Origin: an uncultured Bryobacteraceae bacterium
GTDB taxonomy: Bacteria > Acidobacteriota > Terriglobia > Bryobacterales > Bryobacteraceae
DNA: 5,965 nt
NCBI GenBank assembly: GCA_937921835.1
Contig: CAKZVG010000735.1
Span: forward strand, 1 to 5,965
Direction: 5' to 3'
The position numbers and the translations under genes are program-made. Positions 1 to 5,965 of this stretch are shown piece after piece. Each line of letters begins with the position of its first letter. Within the stretch, counting starts at the first letter, position 1. Under the pieces are notes generated by a model. That model was not told the DNA's origin, did no database searches, and worked only from the letters and a program-made list of their open reading frames with translations.

Positions 1-880
1 CATGGTCGCGCGCGCCAGTTACATCGGCAACCTGGGCCGCCATCTCAGTTACACGGACGATCTGAACTTCGCCCGCTACGCTCCCGGCGCGACCGCTGGG
101 AACATTCAGCAGCGCCGCCCCTACCGGGACTTCTCCGCCATCCTCATGACGTTCGCCGACAGCACGTCGAGCTACCACGGACTGCAACTCTCTGTCGAGC
201 GGCGCGTCGCCAACAACTTCTCCTTCGAGGTGAATTACACCTTCTCGAAGTCCATCGACGAGGTTTCCACCGACACCACCCCGCAAAACGCCTCGCAGAC
301 GATCCCCATGAACCGCACCGCCAACCGCGGCCTCTCCGACTTCGACCAGCGGCACCGCCTGGTGGCCTCCCACGTCTGGGCGCTGCCCGACTTGCAACAG
401 CGAAGCGCGCTGCTGCGCTCGGTCCTGGGGGGCTGGCAGTTCAGCGGCATCACCACCCTGCGCAGCGGCGTGCCGTTCTCGGTCTCCTCCGGAACCGACC
501 GCGCCTTCAGCGGCCGTGGCGCCACCTTCGCCGACCTGGTTGGCGACCCGTTCCTGGACACCAGCCGTGCGCGCAGCGAAAAAATCGCCCGCTACTTCAA
601 CACCTCGGCCTTCGCGCTCTCCGCGCTCGGAACTTTCGGCACCGCGCCGCGGAACCTCATGACCGGACCGGGCGCGATCAACTTCGACTTCGGTTTGATG
701 AAGGTGTTCCCCATCGCGGAGCGCTACCGGTTGCAGTTCCGTGCCGAGTTGTTCAACGCTTTCAACACGCCGAATTTCGGAACCCCGTTCGCTAACGCGA
801 ACACCCCGGCGCGCTTCGGCCGTCTGGAAAGCGCGAGCGATCCGCGAATCGTGCAATTCGCGCTCAAACTGGCTTTCTAG
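1..880 (+). CDS. Oar-like TonB-dependent receptor, C-terminal part of beta-barrel (5' truncated by window)
   Basis: This is the last ~293 residues of an outer-membrane TonB-dependent receptor of the Oar / carboxypeptidase-regulatory-domain type. The reading frame is open at the left edge, so the ATG at 2-4 is probably internal. Visible signs are alternating beta-strand segments rich in aromatic residues, the stretch GLQLSVERR followed by NYTFSKSIDE, then RHRLVASHVW, GGWQFSG with LRSGVPFSV, and near the end RNLMTGPGAINFDFG and LQFRAELFNAFNTPNF. The chain ends in a terminal Phe (LKLAF), the usual outer-membrane barrel signature. Such receptors usually exceed 1000 residues, with a signal peptide, a CarboxypepD_reg-like domain and a plug domain upstream, all outside this window. 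The substrate cannot be inferred. The next gene has its own -10 box, so this gene is probably the end of a separate transcript. Family assignment is strong; substrate and lineage are inference. Confidence 0.88.
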   Translation, partial: MVARASYIGNLGRHLSYTDDLNFARYAPGATAGNIQQRRPYRDFSAILMTFADSTSSYHGLQLSVERRVANNFSFEVNYTFSKSIDEVSTDTTPQNASQTIPMNRTANRGLSDFDQRHRLVASHVWALPDLQQRSALLRSVLGGWQFSGITTLRSGVPFSVSSGTDRAFSGRGATFADLVGDPFLDTSRARSEKIARYFNTSAFALSALGTFGTAPRNLMTGPGAINFDFGLMKVFPIAERYRLQFRAELFNAFNTPNFGTPFANANTPARFGRLESASDPRIVQFALKLAF

Positions 881-907
881 CGCCCTGGCGGCCCCGCGCC
901 CCCGGGC

Positions 908-913
908 TATAAT
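908..913 (+). promoter_or_regulatory. Candidate -10 box (TATAAT) of the lipoprotein-reductase-hemL operon
   Basis: A perfect TATAAT stands out in an otherwise very GC-rich gap, 27 bp after the receptor stop codon. At 17-bp spacing the -35 position (885-890, CTGGCG) matches only 3 of 6 consensus bases, so the -35 is weak. Transcription would start near 919-921, leaving a leader of about 135 nt before the preferred lipoprotein start at 1055. No other promoter-like sequence is evident before the following three genes, which overlap or nearly abut. This box is therefore the best candidate for driving all four. Confidence 0.5.
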
Positions 914-1054
914 CAAAGCGTGGTGCGTCTCTCGAACGGCGCTCCAGATCCTGGTCTCCTGGCGCCCGTCAGAGGATGTTCCGCATCGGAAAGAAGGAAT
1001 GCGATTGCGAAGCCGGACGCGTATGGATCGCGTCGACGGTTGGAAAGGGGGTCG
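914..1054 (+). other. Leader region of the operon, no recognised RNA family
   Basis: This stretch between the -10 box and the lipoprotein start encodes no convincing protein. It contains a small perfect hairpin (TTCCG at 979-983, loop CAT, CGGAA at 987-991) followed by purine-rich AGAAGGA. It does not match any riboswitch, T-box or small RNA that I recognise. In-frame codons continue upstream to a GTG at 920, but the extension looks non-native: it is Arg/Pro/Gly-rich with no domain, and it would bury the lipoprotein signal. Confidence 0.3.
1044..1051 (+). promoter_or_regulatory. Shine-Dalgarno AAAGGGGG supporting the start at 1055
   Basis: The purine run AAAGGGGG ends 3 nt before the ATG at 1055. 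It is the best ribosome-binding-like sequence near the lipoprotein N-terminus. The alternative ATG at 1100 has only GAAGG directly abutting it, too close for good initiation. The spacing at 1055 is also short, so this is moderate evidence. Confidence 0.45.
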
Positions 1055-1507
1055 ATGGCAGCGGCCCGGCGGCAGCCGGCGTCGCGCCATCACCGAAGGA
1101 TGCAGGCGAGCGTAGCCGCCATTCTGGGAGTCGCGCTGCTGTTGTCCGGGTGCAGCCGCGACATTCAAAGCAAGGAAGCCGTGCGGAGCGGGATTCTCAG
1201 CCACCTGTCCAACCGCGCCGGCCTCGACGTCGGTTCCATGGACGTCGAAGTAACTTCCGTCTCCTTCCGGGGCGCGGAAGCCGACGCGACCGTTTCGTTC
1301 CGCCCCAAGGGATCCAGCGACCCGGCGTCCGGGATGCAGATGCTCTACACCCTGGAGCGCAAGGGCAACCAGTGGATCGTCAAAGGCAAGCGGGAGTCAG
1401 GTTCCACTCCGCACAGCGGCGCGCCGGAAGCGCCTCCCGGCCATACCGGCCAACTGCCGCCAGGGCATCCGCCGGCCGGCGGGAAGGATTCGCCCGGGAA
1501 ACAATGA
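1055..1507 (+). CDS. Small lipoprotein with Pro/Gly/His-rich C-terminal tail, function unknown
   Basis: The 150-residue product has a basic N-terminus (Arg/His-rich residues 1-15), a hydrophobic stretch (AAILGVALLL) and a lipobox LLSGC with the lipidated Cys at residue 33, predicting an envelope lipoprotein. The mature part has a short predicted alpha/beta region: a helix (KEAVRSGILSHLSNRAG), then strands DVEVTSVSF and ADATVSF, then the closing strand pair LYTLERKGNQWIVKGK. The last ~40 residues are low complexity, with two PPGH units. The start at 1055 is chosen because AAAGGGGG precedes it and it supplies the positive n-region. ATG 1100 would give a shorter signal (MQASVAAILG...) without positive charge and remains possible. 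Its stop codon overlaps the reductase start as ATGA (1504-1507), implying translational coupling. I do not recognise a named family. The beta-rich fold with a final W-x-V strand resembles small NTF2- or cystatin-like envelope proteins, which is inference only. Confidence 0.72.
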   Translation: MAAARRQPASRHHRRMQASVAAILGVALLLSGCSRDIQSKEAVRSGILSHLSNRAGLDVGSMDVEVTSVSFRGAEADATVSFRPKGSSDPASGMQMLYTLERKGNQWIVKGKRESGSTPHSGAPEAPPGHTGQLPPGHPPAGGKDSPGKQ

Positions 1508-2673
1508 AGCGCGTTGCGGTTCTGGGCGGCGGACCCGCCGGCGCCTTCGCCGCCGAACGCCTGGCCTCGGCCGGCCTGAGCACAGTGCTGCTCGATGAGA
1601 AACTGGCCTGGGAGAAGCCCTGCGGCGGCGGGCTGACCTACAAGGCCTGGAACCGCTACCCGTTCCTGATTCACAACGATACGCCCAAGAATCTGGTCTC
1701 GGAAACGCATCTGGCCGCTCCGGGCGCCGGTTCCGTCAAAATGCTTTTGGCGCACCCGCTGGTGGTCTACTCGCGTTACGACCTGAACCGCATGCTGCTC
1801 GAGCGCGCCGCGCGTGCCGGCGCCGCCGTCGAAAAGACCCGTGTCGTGGGCGTCGAGCGCACCCAGCGCGGCTGGACCATCCACACCCGCGACGGCACGC
1901 TCGAGGCGGACTTCTGTCTACTGGCCACGGGCGCCCGCAACCCGCTTCGCAACCTGGGCACGCAGTTGACCGCGCACGACACCGCCGTGGCCATCGGCTA
2001 CTACGTGCCGGGCGGCCAGAAGCACATCGACATCCAGTTTCTGCCCCGCTTCGAAGGCTATATCTGGGTCTTCCCGCGCTGCGGGCAGCTTTCTGTGGGG
2101 ATCTGCGGCAAGGGCCAGCCGGCTGGCGTGCAACGCCAACTGCTGCACGGCTACATGCGCGAAAAGGGGATCTCCTGGAAGGACGCAACCTTTTACAGCC
2201 ACCTGCTGCCTTCGCTTGAAACCCCGTCGTGGCGCCGGAACCGCATCGCGGGCGAGGGCTGGCTGGCCGTGGGCGACGCTGCCGGACTGTGCGATCCCAT
2301 CACCGGCGAAGGCCTCTACTACGCCCTCCGCTCGGCCGATCTGGCGGCCGGCGCTCTGGCGGGCGAGTCGCGGGCCACGGTGCAGCAGGCATACGTCTCG
2401 GCGGTGCGCCGCGATTTTCTGGAGGAACTCGAGTTCGCCGCGCGGATCTCCAAACGCGTCTTTCTCGGCAAATTCCTGTTCAGCAGCGTGACCGCGCGCA
2501 TGGTCCAGTTCACGCGCCGCAGCCCCCGCTTTTACCGCGTGATGCAGGACCTTTTCGCCGGCACCCAGAACTACATCGATCTCAAGGAACGGCTGCTGCG
2601 GAACATCAACGGCACCATCCACGAGATCCTGATGAACGTCCTTTTTCAACGCATCCTTCCCGACGCCAATTGA
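1504..2673 (+). CDS. Geranylgeranyl reductase family FAD-dependent oxidoreductase
   Basis: The 389-residue flavoprotein belongs to the geranylgeranyl reductase family, whose members reduce double bonds of isoprenoid chains such as geranylgeranyl-chlorophyll, archaeal-type lipids or menaquinone tails. The N-terminal Rossmann motif GGGPAG is at residues 8-13, with acidic D31/E32 ending the second strand to bind the FAD ribose. The family's PCGGG motif is at 39-43, including its conserved Cys40. The YIWVFP motif is at 186-191. The second FAD motif GDAAG is at 257-261, followed by DPITGEG (264-270). Length is normal and no key motif is missing. ATG 1504 gives the Rossmann motif its usual position at the N-terminus and is preceded by GGGAA at 1496-1500; the frame stays open further upstream but that part is not protein-like. 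The gene overlaps the lipoprotein by 4 bp and precedes hemL by 5 bp. Substrate is unresolved: chlorophyll is unlikely without other phototrophy genes, and menaquinone or polyprenyl lipid is plausible. Confidence 0.9.
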   Translation: MKRVAVLGGGPAGAFAAERLASAGLSTVLLDEKLAWEKPCGGGLTYKAWNRYPFLIHNDTPKNLVSETHLAAPGAGSVKMLLAHPLVVYSRYDLNRMLLERAARAGAAVEKTRVVGVERTQRGWTIHTRDGTLEADFCLLATGARNPLRNLGTQLTAHDTAVAIGYYVPGGQKHIDIQFLPRFEGYIWVFPRCGQLSVGICGKGQPAGVQRQLLHGYMREKGISWKDATFYSHLLPSLETPSWRRNRIAGEGWLAVGDAAGLCDPITGEGLYYALRSADLAAGALAGESRATVQQAYVSAVRRDFLEELEFAARISKRVFLGKFLFSSVTARMVQFTRRSPRFYRVMQDLFAGTQNYIDLKERLLRNINGTIHEILMNVLFQRILPDAN

Positions 2674-2678
2674 GCCCC

Positions 2679-3935
2679 ATGACCCGATCTGAAGCCCTCT
2701 TCGCCAAAGCCCAGGAGTTGATTCCGGGCGGCGTGAATTCGCCCGTGCGCGCCTTCCGCGGCGTGGGCGGCACTCCTCCTTTTATCACGCGCGGCGAAGG
2801 CGCCCGCATCTTCGACGCCGACGGCCGCGAGTACATCGACTACGTCGGCTCCTGGGGACCCCTGCTGCTCGGACACCGCCATCCCGCGATTCTGGCCGCC
2901 ATCGAGGAGGCGCTCCAGGACGGCACCACCTTCGGCGCTCCGACCGCGCGCGAAATCGAGCTGGCCGAACTGATCCGCGACGCTGTACCCTCCATCGAAA
3001 TGGTGCGGCTGGTGAACTCCGGCACCGAAGCGACCATGAGCGCGTTGCGCCTGGCGCGCGGCTACACCGGGCGGGAACTCACGCTGAAGTTCGAAGGCTG
3101 CTACCACGGCCACGTCGATTCGCTGCTGGTGAAGGCAGGTTCGGGAGTCGCCACGCTCGGAATCCCTGATGCGGCGGGAGTGCCCGCATCCTTCGCCGCC
3201 ACCACCATCGCCGTTCCTTTCAACGACGCAGCCGCTGTCGAGCGGGTGTTCGCCGAACGCGGCGGCGAGATCGCGGCCGTGATTGTCGAACCCGTGGCGG
3301 GCAACATGGGCTGCGTCCCGCCCGCGCCCGGCTTCCTCGAACACCTGCGCGGCGTTACGGCGCGCCATGGCGCGCTGCTGATCTTCGACGAAGTCATGAC
3401 CGGCTTCCGCGTGGCCTACGGCGGCGCGCAACAACTCTTCGGCGTCACACCCGACTTGACGACGCTCGGAAAGGTCATCGGCGGCGGTCTGCCCGTCGGC
3501 GCCTACGGCGGGCGCGCCGAGATCATGCGCAAGGTAGCCCCTTTGGGGCCCGTCTATCAGGCCGGCACGCTCTCCGGGAATCCGCTGGCGGTGTCGGCTG
3601 GCATCGCCATGCTGCGCTATCTGAAGGCCCACCCGGAAGTGTATGGCCGGATCGGCGCTCGCGCGGCCGAGCTTTGTTCCGCCGCGCCCGAGGGGGTCAC
3701 CGCCAACCGCGCCGGATCCATGTTTACCCTGTTTTTCACCTCCCGGCCCGTCACGGATTACGAATCCGCTAAGGGCTGCGATACGGCCTGCTTCGCCCGC
3801 TTCTTCCACTTCATGCTGGAGCGCGGCATCTATCTGCCCCCCTCGCAGTTCGAGGCGGCCTTCGTGTCCGCCGCGCACAGCGAAGAGGACATCCGGCGGA
3901 CCGTTGACGCCGCCCGCGAGTTTTTCGCGCAGTGA
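2679..3935 (+). CDS. hemL: Glutamate-1-semialdehyde 2,1-aminomutase
   Basis: This PLP enzyme converts glutamate-1-semialdehyde to 5-aminolevulinate, the last step of the C5 route to heme and other tetrapyrroles, in the cytoplasm. Diagnostic stretches are [10 protein letters not shown] (17-26), SWGPLLLGH (58-66), [19 protein letters not shown] (113-118, phosphate binding), [26 protein letters not shown] with Asp237 contacting the pyridine nitrogen, and [16 protein letters not shown] with the Schiff-base Lys265. The C-terminus ([19 protein letters not shown], then SAAHSEEDI) is typical. At 418 residues it is slightly short of the usual ~425-430; the missing residues seem to come from the variable helix around 325-347. 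The ATG at 2679 matches the family N-terminus. There is no strong Shine-Dalgarno, so translation probably relies on coupling to the reductase, whose stop lies 5 bp upstream. Its own TGA overlaps the GTG of the next gene. HemA (glutamyl-tRNA reductase) is not in the window. Confidence 0.97.
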   Translation: MTRSEALFAKAQELIPGGVNSPVRAFRGVGGTPPFITRGEGARIFDADGREYIDYVGSWGPLLLGHRHPAILAAIEEALQDGTTFGAPTAREIELAELIRDAVPSIEMVRLVNSGTEATMSALRLARGYTGRELTLKFEGCYHGHVDSLLVKAGSGVATLGIPDAAGVPASFAATTIAVPFNDAAAVERVFAERGGEIAAVIVEPVAGNMGCVPPAPGFLEHLRGVTARHGALLIFDEVMTGFRVAYGGAQQLFGVTPDLTTLGKVIGGGLPVGAYGGRAEIMRKVAPLGPVYQAGTLSGNPLAVSAGIAMLRYLKAHPEVYGRIGARAAELCSAAPEGVTANRAGSMFTLFFTSRPVTDYESAKGCDTACFARFFHFMLERGIYLPPSQFEAAFVSAAHSEEDIRRTVDAAREFFAQ

Positions 3936-4432
3936 ATCGGGAACGAAAGGCGCGCATCGTTACAATCGCGGTGCTGGCTGCGGCGTTGGCGTTGGTCGTC
4001 TTTCGCCAGATGGGATGGACCCTGAAGCTGCCCGGCCTTTTGCCCAGCCCCGTGGAGCGCGCCCAGGATGGCCCGCAGGAGGTGATACATTCAATGCTCG
4101 ACGCCGCTCGCGAGGGGGACGTGAAGCGATATTTGCGCGCCTACGGCGGGCAGATGGAAGCGGCGCTCCGGCGAGCCGTCAGCGAAAGTGGAGAAGCCGC
4201 CTTCGCGAGGTATCTGCGGGAATCCAATGCAGCCATTCAGGGAGTCGCGGTGCTTGAACCCGAGCTTTTGAGCGCCCGCGAGGCGCGGGTCCGGGTCGAG
4301 TACATTTACCAGGACCGCAACGAACGGCAGCTTCTCTACTTGGAACAGACGCCCGGCGGATGGAAGATCGCCCGCGTCGATTCTTCCGAGCGCGTCAAGA
4401 CGCTCGTGCCATATGGCACGCCGGTCGAATGA
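3932..4432 (+). CDS. Membrane-anchored NTF2-like small protein, function unknown
   Basis: The 166-residue product starts with basic residues (NRERKAR), then one hydrophobic segment at about 9-24 ([16 protein letters not shown]), predicting a single N-terminal membrane anchor with the rest outside the cytoplasm. The exported part (about 47-157) begins with a helix pattern [20 protein letters not shown] and ends in beta strands ([30 protein letters not shown]). This order recalls small NTF2/DUF4878-like domains. No catalytic motif is seen. The only plausible start is GTG 3932, overlapping the hemL TGA by 4 bp; the next Met (residue 27) would remove the anchor. Translation is therefore probably coupled to hemL. 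The gene ends exactly where the convergent peroxidase gene ends, with no spacer. The protein could be an accessory factor for the operon's enzymes or simply a co-transcribed envelope protein. The fold assignment is tentative. Confidence 0.75.
   Translation: MNRERKARIVTIAVLAAALALVVFRQMGWTLKLPGLLPSPVERAQDGPQEVIHSMLDAAREGDVKRYLRAYGGQMEAALRRAVSESGEAAFARYLRESNAAIQGVAVLEPELLSAREARVRVEYIYQDRNERQLLYLEQTPGGWKIARVDSSERVKTLVPYGTPVE
4387..4420. repeat. Palindromic/hairpin cluster at the convergent gene junction
   Basis: A perfect 16-bp palindrome CGTGCCATATGGCACG occupies 4405-4420. As RNA it can form a 6-bp stem (CGTGCC/GGCACG) with an ATAT loop on either strand. Just before it, CGAGCG (4387-4392) can pair with CGCTCG (4401-4406), and within that GCGTC/GACGC (4392-4396/4399-4403) is also self-complementary. 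The cluster sits in the last codons of the NTF2-like gene, 12 bp from the peroxidase stop. No T-tract follows on either strand, so it is not a canonical intrinsic terminator. It could slow or terminate transcription from both sides, or bind a dimeric protein. Confidence 0.45.
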
Positions 4433-4954
4433 CTACCGCGCCAGCGCCTGCTCGATGGCCGACACCAGCTCGGCGGCGTCGGGCTTGACTCGCGGCTCGA
4501 AACGCTCAATCACCCCGCCGTCCTTGCCCACCAGAAACTTCGTAAAGTTCCACTTCACGTCGCCTCCCTTGGCCGAGGTGAGATACCGGTAGAGCGGCGC
4601 CATGTCGTCCCCCTTGACGCTTACCTTGGACATCATCGGAAACGTCACCCCGTAACTGCGCTTGCAGAAGGTTGCGATCTCCTCGTTCGTTCCCGGCTCC
4701 TGGCCGCCGAAATTGTTGGCCGGCACCCCCACCACCACCAGGCCGCGGTCCTTATATTTCTGGTACAGCGCCTCCAGGCCCGAATACTGCGGCGTGTAGC
4801 CGCACTTGCTGGCCACGTTCACCAGCAGCACCACCTTGCCTTTGAAGGCGGAAAGCGGGACCGGTTTGCCGTCGATCGAATTCATGGTGAAATCGTGAAT
4901 TCCGGCGGCGGATAGGCCGGCGGCGAATGCAAGAAGTAAGGAAGTGGTTCTCAT
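4433..4954 (-). CDS. Exported glutathione peroxidase-family thiol peroxidase
   Basis: The 173-residue enzyme of the GPx family reduces hydroperoxides. A signal peptide (MRTTSLLLAFAAGLSA, cleavage near residues 16-18) points to the periplasm, whereas most bacterial homologues are cytoplasmic. The catalytic set is complete: peroxidatic Cys51 in NVASKCGYTPQY (encoded by TGC, so not selenocysteine), Gln85 in NNFGGQEPG, and Trp135-Asn136 in KWNFTKFL. Cys97 in the FCKRSYGVTFP stretch lies 46 residues after Cys51. This matches the resolving Cys of yeast Gpx3-like enzymes and suggests a two-Cys mechanism recharged by a thioredoxin-like donor rather than glutathione. The usual PCNQF motif reads PANNF here. 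The ATG at 4952-4954 gives the signal peptide; its Shine-Dalgarno is poor. The gene lies 49 bp downstream of the deacetylase on the same strand, with no evident promoter between, so co-transcription is likely. Confidence 0.93.
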   Translation of the reverse strand: MRTTSLLLAFAAGLSAAGIHDFTMNSIDGKPVPLSAFKGKVVLLVNVASKCGYTPQYSGLEALYQKYKDRGLVVVGVPANNFGGQEPGTNEEIATFCKRSYGVTFPMMSKVSVKGDDMAPLYRYLTSAKGGDVKWNFTKFLVGKDGGVIERFEPRVKPDAAELVSAIEQALAR

Positions 4955-5003
4955 ACCGCTTAAGAGATGCCGGGCCGCCCGCGCCGGATGCAGGAGGTCG
5001 CCG

Positions 5004-5819
5004 TCAGGAAAGGTCGCGGTAGCGCACCAGCCGGACGCCGCGCGCTTCGATCTCCCGCCGGACCTCGGGCGCGATCAGCGCCGCCAGCTCCTGCTCGCGG
5101 CTCTCTTTCAGCCGGGTGGGCGAGGAGCGCAGCTCCTCCTGGCAGTAACCCGGGTGGCTCATCAACTCGGTGATTCCCGCCGGCAGCGCGCCGATCAACT
5201 GCCGCAGCTCCTCTACCCGGAACCGGCCGGTGATCTGAAAGCCCGCGAAGTGGTCGGTGGTGCGACAGCCGTACCGGGCGAGCGTGCGGTGAAAGCCGTT
5301 GCGCACGAACCCCAAACCGCGGCTGGTGGCGCGCACGCCGAACGGCACCGCTCCCGGAGCGCCCAGCGGGAAATCGAACGGACGCCGCACCCACCGGATG
5401 CCGTACTCGCGCGCGATGCGCCCCACCGCGTCCAGCACCGGCGGCAACAGGTGCGTGTGCTTGTGCGTGTCCAGATGCGTCGGCGTCACGCCTGCGCCGA
5501 TGACCTTGCGCACCTGGGCCGACAATTCGTCGTAAATCCGCAGGCGGCCCGCGGCGGCGGCGCGCAGAAAAGCGCCGACCGACGCCGGAAGAGGCTTGTA
5601 GGGCGGGAGCACCGAACGCCCGCCGACCAGCACCAGGTGGCAGCCGACGTCGAGCGAGGGCGTTTGCCGCGCCAGCGCCACCGCGTGCTCGAAGGCGGCT
5701 CCGTTGGCCATCAGCGTGGCGGCGGTCAGGATGCCGTGGCGGTGAGCCTCGACGATCCCCTCGTTCACGTCGCGCGCGTAGCCGAAATCGTCCGCGTTGA
5801 CGATGAGCAGGCGCTCCAA
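5004..5819 (-). CDS. YdjC/ChbG-family carbohydrate deacetylase (HpnK-like)
   Basis: The 271-residue product belongs to the YdjC/ChbG family of metal-dependent deacetylases, which remove N-acetyl groups from sugars such as diacetylchitobiose. Features in order are NADDFG (8-13) with the catalytic/metal Asp pair, a helix containing VNEGIVEAHRHGILTAATLM, GCHLVL with metal His61, THLDTHKHTHLLP (114-126) with further His ligands, and SHPGY (221-225) near the C-terminus. The stretch HLVLVGGRSVLPP resembles HpnK proteins of hopanoid clusters, but I cannot separate HpnK from general YdjC members by eye. No signal peptide is seen, so it is probably cytoplasmic. The start is TTG at 5817-5819, supported by a strong Shine-Dalgarno 9 nt upstream and by the family N-terminus; no ATG fits. 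It follows the partial gene at the right edge by 15 bp and precedes the peroxidase by 49 bp, forming a likely operon. Confidence 0.9.
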   Translation of the reverse strand: MERLLIVNADDFGYARDVNEGIVEAHRHGILTAATLMANGAAFEHAVALARQTPSLDVGCHLVLVGGRSVLPPYKPLPASVGAFLRAAAAGRLRIYDELSAQVRKVIGAGVTPTHLDTHKHTHLLPPVLDAVGRIAREYGIRWVRRPFDFPLGAPGAVPFGVRATSRGLGFVRNGFHRTLARYGCRTTDHFAGFQITGRFRVEELRQLIGALPAGITELMSHPGYCQEELRSSPTRLKESREQELAALIAPEVRREIEARGVRLVRYRDLS

Positions 5820-5828
5820 CCGGAAGTG

Positions 5829-5836
5829 CCTCCCCT
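5829..5836 (-). promoter_or_regulatory. Strong Shine-Dalgarno (AGGGGAGG) for the TTG-started deacetylase
   Basis: Read on the - strand, AGGGGAGG lies 9 nt before the TTG at 5817-5819 and decides this non-ATG start. Its first two bases are the last two of the upstream gene's TAG stop (5835-5837), so termination of one gene places a ribosome on the binding site of the next. Confidence 0.7.
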
Positions 5837-5965
5837 ACCGCCGGCCGGTGGTCAGCTCACGGACCAGCGCCTCGTTGCGGTAGATCTTGCGCAGCGCCTC
5901 CAGGATGGACGCCGAATGCACCGACACCGCCCGCGCCTGCTCATCGGTGTAGATGTAGTTGAACA
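5835..5965 (-). CDS. C-terminal 42 residues of an unrecognised protein (5' end outside window)
   Basis: An open frame on the - strand enters from the right edge and ends with TAG at 5835-5837. The visible residues begin [13 protein letters not shown], continue through a helix-like stretch ([17 protein letters not shown]) and end ELTTGRR. Codons favour G/C at the third position and composition is protein-like, with balanced charges and an amphipathic helix. The tight 15-bp spacing and the shared Shine-Dalgarno with the deacetylase also argue that it is a real gene. The fragment is too short to name a family. Confidence 0.65.
   Translation of the reverse strand, partial: FNYIYTDEQARAVSVHSASILEALRKIYRNEALVRELTTGRR

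Noticed and set aside
881..907. GC-rich segment after the receptor stop as a terminator
   Set aside because: It offers only weak, mismatched pairing (GCCC with GGGC across a long loop) and has no T-tract.
960..1010. Possible SRP RNA-like stretch (GTCAG ... GGAAAGAAGGA) in the leader
   Set aside because: The spacing and the conserved domain IV loop sequence do not match, and no enclosing long helix is visible.
920..1054. N-terminal extension of the lipoprotein to GTG 920
   Set aside because: It would bury the lipobox signal about 78 residues into the protein and begins at the predicted transcription start without a ribosome-binding site.
999..1115. Possible 38-residue leader ORF after AGAAGGA (MRLRSRTRMDRV...)
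   Set aside because: The purine run directly abuts the ATG with no spacer, and the product is Arg/Gly-rich and overlaps the lipoprotein start in another frame. It could be a leader peptide, but nothing supports it.
976..1503. In-frame extension upstream of the reductase
   Set aside because: The Rossmann motif belongs at the N-terminus. The extension is Arg/Pro-rich and is read in the lipoprotein gene's wrong frame.
1918..2649. Antisense open frame of 243 codons opposite the reductase
   Set aside because: It mirrors the codon bias of the real gene, has no recognisable motif and no credible ribosome-binding site.
2646..3878. Long open frame (about 410 codons) antisense to hemL
   Set aside because: HemL on the + strand is unambiguous. 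The antisense product is Gly/Ala/His/Arg-rich without a domain, the usual shadow of GC-rich coding DNA.
4878..4902. Inverted repeat GAATTCA / TGAATTC with 11-bp spacer in the peroxidase gene
   Set aside because: It lies within the codons just after the signal peptide, has only 7-bp arms, and is not near a promoter. Chance is sufficient.
4960..5394. Second open frame of 144 codons on the - strand within the deacetylase gene
   Set aside because: It overlaps the well-supported deacetylase in another frame and has an Arg/Pro/Ala-rich composition without motifs.

Overview
The window is a GC-rich chromosomal stretch from a bacterium, most likely an acidobacterium of the Solibacter/Bryobacter type. 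The main clue is the left-edge gene, the C-terminal barrel of an Oar-like TonB-dependent receptor of the kind amplified in those genomes. Lineage is inferred from protein style alone. I see no mobile element, CRISPR array, tRNA or rRNA, and every gap between genes is under 200 bp.

Layout. (1) 1-880, + strand: 3' part of the Oar-like outer-membrane receptor. (2) 881-1054: a short gap with a TATAAT -10 box and a leader of about 135 nt. (3) 1055-4432, + strand: a compact, probably translationally coupled four-gene operon. It encodes a small lipoprotein with a Pro/Gly/His-rich tail, a geranylgeranyl-reductase-family flavoprotein, glutamate-1-semialdehyde aminomutase (hemL), and a membrane-anchored NTF2-like small protein. 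The junctions are a 4-bp ATGA overlap, a 5-bp gap and a 4-bp GTGA overlap. (4) 4433-5965, - strand, read from the right: the tail of an unrecognised gene, a YdjC/ChbG-type carbohydrate deacetylase with a TTG start and strong Shine-Dalgarno, and an exported thiol (non-selenium) glutathione peroxidase. The two gene blocks converge with no intergenic base (stop codons end at 4432 and begin at 4433). A perfect 16-bp palindrome lies just inside the + strand gene at that junction.

How the genes may work together. HemL makes 5-aminolevulinate, the precursor of all tetrapyrroles. Geranylgeranyl reductases saturate isoprenoid chains, including the chlorophyll phytyl tail, menaquinone tails and lipids. 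Their tight coupling suggests a shared link to isoprenoid or tetrapyrrole respiratory cofactors, but no phototrophy gene is visible. The two flanking small proteins look exported and envelope-anchored; their roles are unknown. Nothing here is clearly a new defence or mobile system. The points most worth a second look are the coupled reductase-hemL operon with its two anchored partners, and the palindrome at the zero-gap convergent junction.
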